Shown here: piece after piece, positions 57,138-64,000 of the stretch
Layout: each line of letters opens with the position of its first letter
How positions within the stretch are numbered: position 1 is the first letter of the stretch
Assembly: GCF_001653955.1 (NCBI RefSeq)
Contig: NZ_CP013022.1
Span: 1,178,001 to 1,242,000, forward strand
DNA length: 64,000 nt
Reading direction: 5' to 3'
Origin: Francisella persica ATCC VR-331
GTDB lineage: Bacteria; Pseudomonadota; Gammaproteobacteria; Francisellales; Francisellaceae
Notes under the pieces: generated by a model
The model's database searches: none
Seen by the model: only the letters and a program-made list of their open reading frames with translations
Told to the model about the DNA's origin: nothing
Position numbers and translations under genes: made by a program

Positions 57138-58634
57138 ATGAAAAAAACTACATTTTTAAGCTTAATTCTGTTTTGTTGTTTGGGTCATGGCAATGTTGTA
57201 TACTCCATTACTTGGAAAACAGCAGATGTAGTAAGAGACTTCAAAACAAAATACTTTTGTAATAAAAACCTCTCTAAACAAGACTGTGATAAAAATATTA
57301 ACAATATTCAACAATACGGTATTGATATTAATTCGTTAGGAAATACTGATATCAAAAATATTAAACTTGATAAGATAATATATCAAACAACAAATACTTT
57401 TGCTGCAACAGGTAAGATTACCTCAAAAGTATCTGGATTACTAATGTTGCCTGAAACTGATTCACCTAAAGGTGTCGTCTTATACTATCACCACACTATA
57501 TTTGATAATGCCGGTGTACCATCAAACTTTAGTAAGGATAATCAAACAAGCCTTATTTTTGATGTTACTTATGCTGCGATATATGCAGCAAATGGCTATA
57601 TTGTTGTTGCACCAGATTATATTGGTCAAGGCGATGACTACAAAAATTATCATCCATATGTTTTATACCCTAAACAGACCGTAAATACAGCGGTAGATTT
57701 ACTAAATGATGTTAGTAATGAAATCCGTAAAAAATATAATCTAGATGCTAGTGCTACACTTAATCTCTTCTCAGTAGGCTATTCAGAAGGTGGTGGATAC
57801 TCAATATGGAGCGCTAAGTGCTTAGGGTGGCAAGGTAATTGCCAAGGTGTCAATAAATTAGATAAGCTATACAAATATAGAGCTGCTGCAGGTTTAAGTG
57901 GTGCATATGATATTAGTCATACAACTCTAGGTTTTATGATTGATAATAATGATTCACAAAAATATGCTCTACATAATAAGCTTGCTACATCAATGCTAAA
58001 ACCAGGCTTAATGGTTAATACATTGATAAGCTATCTACATTATAGCAATATATCAAAAACCATTTCTATCAATGACTTTGATAAAGGTTTCTTTGAAATG
58101 CAATGCTCTATTTTCCCACAAGAAAAATGTAATATCGCTGGCAAGCATTATACTTTAGACTCACTATTCCTACAAAAACACATCCTAAATAAAGATTTTG
58201 CTGGTGCGATATTTAATAGTGCTTTATACAAAAAATATCCTCATCAACAATCAGCTTCTCATTATGCTATACCAACTGGTAATAACTCAATGTATGACCT
58301 ATTTAATGATAAAATTTTCTCTAATCCAGAACTTATAAAAACTATGAAAGCTGCAGATATAGTTGATTTTGGTGAGAAAACTAGAACGCCTTTATACTTA
58401 TTTGCTCTTAAGGAAGATTCTATAGTTACCCGACTTAATTATGATAAATTCATGAAAAACGCTAATGCAATCGTTAATGGTTTTGTTTTAGATAATAATA
58501 AAATTCTAACTAATACTATAGATTGGCTACCTATTAAACTAGATATAAATGAGGTTGATCACGTCACAGTTGAGACCTATGCTAATCTTTTTGCCTATAA
58601 TTATATAAATGATATGAACAATGTGTATTCATAA
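57138..58634 (+). CDS. Secreted alpha/beta hydrolase
   Basis: A 498-residue exported enzyme: signal peptide MKKTTFLSLILFCCLGHGNVVYS, then an alpha/beta hydrolase fold. The nucleophile elbow is SVGYSEGGGYS (GxSxGG) near residue 215. GVVLYYHHTI may form the oxyanion region and VVAPDYIGQGDD follows the first strands. A likely acid and His are in LKEDSIV and EVDHVTVETY at the end. It recalls secreted lipases and prolyl oligopeptidase-like esterases that act on host lipids or esters; the substrate is unknown. Four Cys pairs may form periplasmic disulfides. The start ATG at 57138 lies 63 bases after the HAD gene. Confidence 0.82.
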   Translation: MKKTTFLSLILFCCLGHGNVVYSITWKTADVVRDFKTKYFCNKNLSKQDCDKNINNIQQYGIDINSLGNTDIKNIKLDKIIYQTTNTFAATGKITSKVSGLLMLPETDSPKGVVLYYHHTIFDNAGVPSNFSKDNQTSLIFDVTYAAIYAANGYIVVAPDYIGQGDDYKNYHPYVLYPKQTVNTAVDLLNDVSNEIRKKYNLDASATLNLFSVGYSEGGGYSIWSAKCLGWQGNCQGVNKLDKLYKYRAAAGLSGAYDISHTTLGFMIDNNDSQKYALHNKLATSMLKPGLMVNTLISYLHYSNISKTISINDFDKGFFEMQCSIFPQEKCNIAGKHYTLDSLFLQKHILNKDFAGAIFNSALYKKYPHQQSASHYAIPTGNNSMYDLFNDKIFSNPELIKTMKAADIVDFGEKTRTPLYLFALKEDSIVTRLNYDKFMKNANAIVNGFVLDNNKILTNTIDWLPIKLDINEVDHVTVETYANLFAYNYINDMNNVYS

Positions 58635-58637
58635 ATT

Positions 58638-59285
58638 ATGATAAATGCTATCACACAAAGAATAGTAATCTTAGTCAATGTCTAGAAAAACTTGATAACG
58701 CAAATACCTTTATTACCGGATGTGGCTGTGGCAGTTCTTTTGTAGTCGAAGCACTTGATAAAACTGGTATTGGTAAATTTACAATCGTTGATATGGATAT
58801 TGTTAACCCATCTAATATTAATCTTCAGCTCGTTGCATTACACAGTATCATAGGCATAGCTATCGATGCTATAGACATACTAAACGTAAAAGTAAATTTA
58901 ATCAAAACTGCTCATTAAATTAGTTATCAAAACGATATCTAGTATGGAAGCAGGTGGCAAAACTGATCCAACTCAAATAAATCCATATATCTATAAACCG
59001 ATGTTTGTGCCTTAGTGCGAGCTATGCTGACACGCCTAAAAAATAAAAAGTTTAAAAGCATCAAAGCAGTATTCTCAAAACAAAAAGGTATTTTTTCCCT
59101 TCATAACAATAGATCTACAACTTAACTAGCTGGACAGATCTAGAGCAACAAATGGTACACTTAGTTATATGCCTTCTTTATTTGATTTGACTATAGTATG
59201 GATTGTAATTAAAGAAATAATTGGTGATGATTTTAATTATTTAAAAAGACATAAAGAAATAGATTTATATACTTACCCTTTATAG
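58638..59285 (+). pseudogene. tcdA: tRNA threonylcarbamoyladenosine dehydratase (TcdA/ThiF-like), disrupted
   Basis: Forward pieces match the E1-like family. They include FITGCGCGSSFVVEALDKTG and then FTIVDMDIVNPSNINLQ (family GVGGVGS...DFDxVxxSNxNRQ). Later come GGKTDPTQI, LVRAMLTRLKNKKFKSIKAV, and GTLSYMPSLFGL. Frameshifts and stops separate them. The first glycine motif is also altered. TcdA makes the cyclic form of t6A in tRNA. Confidence 0.75.
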
Positions 59286-59329
59286 TATTAATAATTATTA
59301 ATTTATATTAGTTGACAAAGCTTAGCTTT

Positions 59330-59788
59330 AGATGCTGTAAGCCTATTTTGCTTATTATTAACTAAGCTGCTCCGGCACAACAAACATAGATAACTAATAC
59401 TGGGCATATGAAATACTTAAACATCATCCTAACTGGAGAAAATCACTCAAATAAGCACAAGCAAAATACAATCTTGAGCCAGCCTTTGTTATGGCTTTGA
59501 TTTATCAAGAGTCACGTTTTAATGCAAATGCAAAAAATAAATATTCATCAGCTATGGATATGCTCAGACAATCGATAACACTTGAAAACATTTTCAACAA
59601 CAAGTCAAAATAAATGCTAAGCGCAATAATTTCGATGATAGTGTTGAATTTATTGGTTGGTATATGGTACCTCTCAAAAAGTTTAAGTATTAAAATTACA
59701 GATTACAAAAATTTATAATATGGCATATATGCTTGGAGCAACTGGATTCAAACATTACAAGGCAGGTACTTTTAAAAAACTAAGCTAA
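59330..59788 (+). pseudogene. Lytic transglycosylase paralogue, disrupted
   Basis: Frames read HHPNWRKSLK, then AKYNLEPAFVMALIYQESRF with the catalytic-glutamate motif (YQES), NAKNKYSSAMDML, SVEFIGWYM, and a last piece YMLGATGFKHYKAGTFKKLS ending at 59788. This is the same protein type as the intact lipoprotein at 31037-31648 (compare FIRQESSF, DFIGWYLN, GIGGYKRGT). Stops and frameshifts make it nonfunctional. Confidence 0.75.
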
Positions 59789-59881
59789 AGTAGCTCAAGA
59801 TAAAAAATCGCTCTAAAGGTTAAAGTTTATACAAATTTATACGCATCTCAGCTACGAAAGTGTCAACTCTAAAAAGTTAAA

Positions 59882-60517
59882 CTAAAATCTATATGCAAGA
59901 GTAGTCATTACTTTTGATTGTAATTTCATAATAGCTTTTACAGCTTTAGGTAATTTCTTACCACCTGCTTTTTCTGCCTCAACGGCATGTTCTGCCTCAT
60001 CAATATACATCTGTTTGAGAATTTCTCGTGAGCGGTTATCATTTAAAGGCAAACTTTTTAAATGCGAGTCAATGTGCTTCATTACTTGCTTTTCAGTCTC
60101 AACTACAAAACCATAGCTTAAGCTATCACTAATAGATCCAGCAACGGCACCAATACCAAACGACGCCCAATACCAAAACGGATTAAGTAAACTAGGTCTA
60201 GCTCCTAGTTCTTCAAGTCTCTCTCCACACCATGCCAAATGATCATACTCTTCATCGGCAGCATGATATAGATGTTCTTTTGTTTGTACTGATTTCGCCA
60301 CACTAGCTTGGCCTCTATATAAACCTTGAGCACAAATTTCACCAGTATAATCAACTCTCATCAATCCAGCTGAATGTTTCTTTTCGACTTCAGATAACTT
60401 AACATCTGAAGTATTACTACTAGGAGATTTTCTATTCGGATTTAGTGGTGCCTTTGTAAATCTAGCATAACTGTCAAACTCTTCAATAAGCATGTCTAAA
60501 AGTGATAACTTTCTCAT
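59882..60517 (-). CDS. coq7: Demethoxyubiquinone hydroxylase
   Basis: A 211-residue di-iron hydroxylase that adds a ring hydroxyl in ubiquinone synthesis. The two E...ExxH metal sites appear in YTGEICAQGLYRGQ, HAADEEYDHLAWCGERLEELG, and IDEAEHAVEAEKAGG. It uses the Coq7 type in place of the E. coli UbiF monooxygenase. The membrane-facing helix includes WYWASFGIGAVAGSI. It is a single gene. Confidence 0.95.
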   Translation of the reverse strand: MRKLSLLDMLIEEFDSYARFTKAPLNPNRKSPSSNTSDVKLSEVEKKHSAGLMRVDYTGEICAQGLYRGQASVAKSVQTKEHLYHAADEEYDHLAWCGERLEELGARPSLLNPFWYWASFGIGAVAGSISDSLSYGFVVETEKQVMKHIDSHLKSLPLNDNRSREILKQMYIDEAEHAVEAEKAGGKKLPKAVKAIMKLQSKVMTTLAYRF

Positions 60518-60533
60518 AATTTTTAATTCCTAA

Positions 60534-61051
60534 TTAGTAAAAACCACACAATGCATTAGCTGCAACAAGCGCGAATAGTATATTAAATATTAGAAAATAT
60601 CCAACCAACTGAATAATATTACTGGATGAAAATACCGCATACACAATTGATTTATTTCTACCTAATAAGTATACCTATATATGGTGTAACTAATCTTAAA
60701 AAATATATTCTAGCAATATTTAATTTATGTCTAGAAAAGTAATAAATAGCAAACACAAATGCTAAAAATATAAACACTAACGGGTTATATATTTCAGCTA
60801 AATTATAAAAAAATCATGATAACACTAACTGCTATACCTTGTAAACCTGTAAAAAAAAGTTCTTTTTTGATGGATGCTGACAAAAACAAGAAAAAAGTAG
60901 TAAAAAGAACTATGAGATTTTTGTGTGCAATATCAGTTTCTGTTAGACCAAACACAAATATAACCAGTCCGATAATACCTATAGACTTATCAAAATTATT
61001 TATGATTTTCTTGAGCATCAATAATAGGTTAGTAAGTTCATTTAAATACAA
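60534..61051 (-). pseudogene. Membrane protein with two frameshifts
   Basis: From a start at 61051 an 82-codon frame with three membrane segments (IIGLVIFVFGLTE, LIVLFTTFFLFLSA) stops at 60803 beside a T7 tract. The adjacent frame continues YNLAEIYNPLVFIFLAFVF ... RIYFLRLVTPYIGI and stops near 60670. A third frame continues LLGRNKSIVYAVF ... NALCGFY, ending at 60534. Joined, this is a protein of about 170 residues with five or six membrane segments. I do not recognise the family. It may have been lost recently, since only two single-base changes are needed. Confidence 0.6.
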
Positions 61052-61089
61052 TTAAAATTATAAACCATAAAGCTTACAAAACATTTTAA

Positions 61090-62128
<1,039 letters not shown>

Positions 62129-62187
62129 TTTTAGAAGATAGTTAGATAGCAAGCATTGTGCTGCCTACATTTCATAACTGATTCCTC

Positions 62188-62213
62188 AAAGTCAAGCATA
62201 ATATTTGACTTTT
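62188..62213 (+). terminator. Probable intrinsic terminator of mdh
   Basis: AAAGTCAA (62188-62195) pairs with TTGACTTT (62205-62212) over eight bases with a nine-base loop, ending in a short T-run. The stem is AT-rich, so the strength is moderate. Confidence 0.5.
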
Positions 62214-62272
62214 CAGTATTCTAAAATTTGAAAAAATTGATAAAATTTCACTAATAATTAACAATTATACTT

Positions 62273-62303
62273 ATTTAGTATAGTATTTAATTAATTTAGT
62301 ATA
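62273..62303. repeat. Direct repeats ATTTAGTATA upstream of nrdA
   Basis: Two identical ten-base repeats at 62273-62282 and 62294-62303 are 21 bases apart, which is two helical turns. They lie 24 bases or more before the nrdA start codon and overlap candidate -10 sequences (TATAGT). They do not match the NrdR box consensus as I know it. A regulatory role is only a guess. Confidence 0.4.
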
Positions 62304-62326
62304 AAGCATTTAAAATAGGTTTTTTT

Positions 62327-64000
62327 ATGTCTAATCAAAGTTATCTTGGCATTAATATTGATTTATCTAGAGATCACGAGCTTTCAGAGCAAGCTCAGCA
62401 ACTACTGACAAATTATTATTGCTTACAAAATGAACCCTCTCCACAATATGCTTTTGCAAGAGCATCTGTTGCTTACTCTTTTGGGGATATGAATCTAGCT
62501 CAGCGTGTTTATGATGCTGCAGCTAAAGGTTGGTTTATGTTCGCTTCACCTGTACTTTCTAATGCCCCACTTCCAGGTGCAAAAGTCAAATCCTTACCTA
62601 TTAGTTGTTTTTTATCTTATGTACCAGACTCACTAGAAGGGCTAATTGAGCATTCATCTGAACTTAGATGGTTATCTGTAAAAGGTGGTGGAGTCGGTGG
62701 ACATTGGTCTAGCGTACGCGCGGTATCTGATAAAGCTCCTGGACCTATCCCATTTATGCATACAGTAGATGCAGATATGGTTGCCTATAGACAAGGTAAA
62801 ACTCGTAAAGGTTCATATGCTGCATACATGGATGTATCACACCCAGATATAATCGAGTTTTTAGGTATTCGCGTACCTACAGGTGATGTCAATAGAAAAT
62901 GTCTAAACCTACATCATGCTGTGAATCTTACTGATGACTTTATGCAAGCAGTCTCAAATGATCAAGATTGGAAGCTTATTGATCCAGATGACAAAACAGT
63001 AAGAGATGTTATCAAAGCTCGTAGAATTTGGGAAACTATATTAGAAACACGTTATCGTACAGGTGAACCATACCTAAACTTTATTGACACAGCTAACAGA
63101 GCTTTACCAAAAGCTCAAAAAAATCTTGGTTTGACAATCAAAGGCTCAAATCTATGTAATGAGATTCACCTAGTTACAGATGAAAAACGTACAGCTGTAT
63201 GCTGCTTATCTTCTGTAAATTTAGAAAAATATGATGAATGGAAAGATACTTCTATTATCAAAGATCTAATTAGATTTTTAGATAATGTATTACAGTTTTT
63301 TATAGATCATGCTGGTGATGAAATTGCCAAAGCTAGATATAGTGCTTCACGTGAAAGAAGTCTAGGTCTAGGGGCTATGGGTTTTCATTCTTATTTACAG
63401 CTTCATCGTGTGCCTTTTGAATCTCAAAGAGCAAAAGAAATTAATGAAGAGATATTCAAACATATAAAAGAGCAAGCTCTAGAAGAAACTCTTATACTTG
63501 GTGCAGAAAAAGGCGAAGCACCAGATATGGCTGGTACTGGACGTAGAAATGCTCATTTACTTGCTATAGCTCCTAATGCCAATAGTTCACTTATTTTGAA
63601 TACATCTCCAAGTATTGAACCTTGGAAAGCAAATGCCTTTACCTCTAGAACACGAGTTGGCTCACACCTAACTAAAAATAAATATCTAGAACAAGAGCTA
63701 GAAAAAATTGGTAAAAATACTGAGGAAGTTTGGTCAGGTATTATTACTAATGGCGGCTCAGTTCAACAACTAGATTTTTTTTGTAAAGAGTTAAAAGAAG
63801 TCTTCAAAACTGCCATTGAAATGGATCAAGTTTGGTTGGTCTACCTAGGTGGTGAGCGCCAAAAACATCTATGCCAAGGACAATCATTAAATGTATTTTT
63901 CCCAGCTGGAGCTTCACGTGAATATCTTCACAAAGTACACTTTAATGCTTGGAAATATGGTTGTAAAGGTTTATATTACCTAAGAACAGAAACTTCAAAT
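62327..64000 (+). CDS. nrdA: Ribonucleoside-diphosphate reductase alpha subunit, 3' end outside window
   Basis: The large subunit of class Ia ribonucleotide reductase, which makes dNDPs together with NrdB. 558 codons from ATG 62327 run open to the window edge. Blocks include the first active-site Cys in KSLPISCFLSYVPDS, the block KGGGVGGHWSSVRAV, NLCNEIHLVTDEKRTAVCCLSSVNLE with the catalytic Cys-Glu pair (NLCNEI) and second thiol (CCLSS), LGLGAMGFHS, NANSSLILNTSPSIEP, and LYYLRT near the C-terminus. Only about 30 residues, including the C-terminal Cys pair, are missing. It lacks a long N-terminal ATP-cone: the protein starts only about 20 residues before the catalytic domain. Confidence 0.95.
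   Translation, partial: MSNQSYLGINIDLSRDHELSEQAQQLLTNYYCLQNEPSPQYAFARASVAYSFGDMNLAQRVYDAAAKGWFMFASPVLSNAPLPGAKVKSLPISCFLSYVPDSLEGLIEHSSELRWLSVKGGGVGGHWSSVRAVSDKAPGPIPFMHTVDADMVAYRQGKTRKGSYAAYMDVSHPDIIEFLGIRVPTGDVNRKCLNLHHAVNLTDDFMQAVSNDQDWKLIDPDDKTVRDVIKARRIWETILETRYRTGEPYLNFIDTANRALPKAQKNLGLTIKGSNLCNEIHLVTDEKRTAVCCLSSVNLEKYDEWKDTSIIKDLIRFLDNVLQFFIDHAGDEIAKARYSASRERSLGLGAMGFHSYLQLHRVPFESQRAKEINEEIFKHIKEQALEETLILGAEKGEAPDMAGTGRRNAHLLAIAPNANSSLILNTSPSIEPWKANAFTSRTRVGSHLTKNKYLEQELEKIGKNTEEVWSGIITNGGSVQQLDFFCKELKEVFKTAIEMDQVWLVYLGGERQKHLCQGQSLNVFFPAGASREYLHKVHFNAWKYGCKGLYYLRTETSN

Overview
The window is a very AT-rich stretch of a gammaproteobacterial chromosome. It looks like Francisella, most likely the host-adapted F. 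tularensis group. Gene orders and protein lengths fit that genus, for example a 319-residue malate dehydrogenase, SerC-Cmk, the rpsU-yqeY-dnaG-rpoD operon and kdsC-lptC-lptA-lptB. Many genes are broken by single-base frameshifts, which is typical of this reduced, pathogenic lineage. The species call rests on recognition, not on a search. No insertion sequence, prophage or CRISPR array is visible.

Layout. 1-5 kb: edge of a broken DUF2237 gene, glyS, recF, then decayed secreted-protein and type IV pilin genes. 5-10 kb: a small lipoprotein with an A10 tract, an EamA transporter, a dead acetyl-CoA synthetase, galU and a cation-efflux gene. 10-16 kb: tRNA-Ser, a dead type I restriction gene (hsdR) next to an intact RhuM-Fic gene, and two unidentified decayed regions. 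16-18 kb: three damaged metabolic genes (esterase, phosphorylase, FAH-family). 18-24 kb: LPS transport operon, pyrophosphatase, and dacA-ybeD-lipB. 25-33 kb: macromolecular synthesis operon, dacB plus a lytic transglycosylase lipoprotein, broken ttcA, and an FKBP lipoprotein. 33-42 kb: ispB, a PQ-loop transporter under a TPP riboswitch, rlmN-pilW-rluB-orphan-rimI, dnaB and rpsF-rpsR-rplI. 43-51 kb: hemF, a dead acid phosphatase, serC-cmk, oxyR facing a dead peroxiredoxin, a glutaredoxin-MauE fusion, and a dead lysine-catabolism pair. 51-57 kb: a 768-bp tandem duplication that made a lipoprotein-VanY chimera, then dnaQ and ahpC. 57-64 kb: HAD phosphatase, secreted hydrolase, dead tcdA and transglycosylase genes, coq7, mdh, and the start of nrdA.

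The intact genes are mostly housekeeping: replication (dnaB, dnaG, dnaQ, recF), translation (glyS, rpsU, rpsF, rpsR, rplI), envelope (lptABC, galU, dacA, dacB, vanY) and redox defence (oxyR, ahpC, glutaredoxin-MauE). The broken genes are mostly catabolic, surface-exposed or restriction genes.

The most interesting items are: (1) a TPP riboswitch whose sequence supports a complete Shine-Dalgarno-sequestration switch, placed directly before a lone PQ-loop membrane protein, which makes that protein a candidate thiamine transporter; (2) the tandem duplication with an in-frame chimeric ORF; (3) an intact RhuM-Fic protein left beside a dead restriction gene; and (4) several lesions that may be slippage-prone or recent (A10 lipoprotein, ttcA P-loop).
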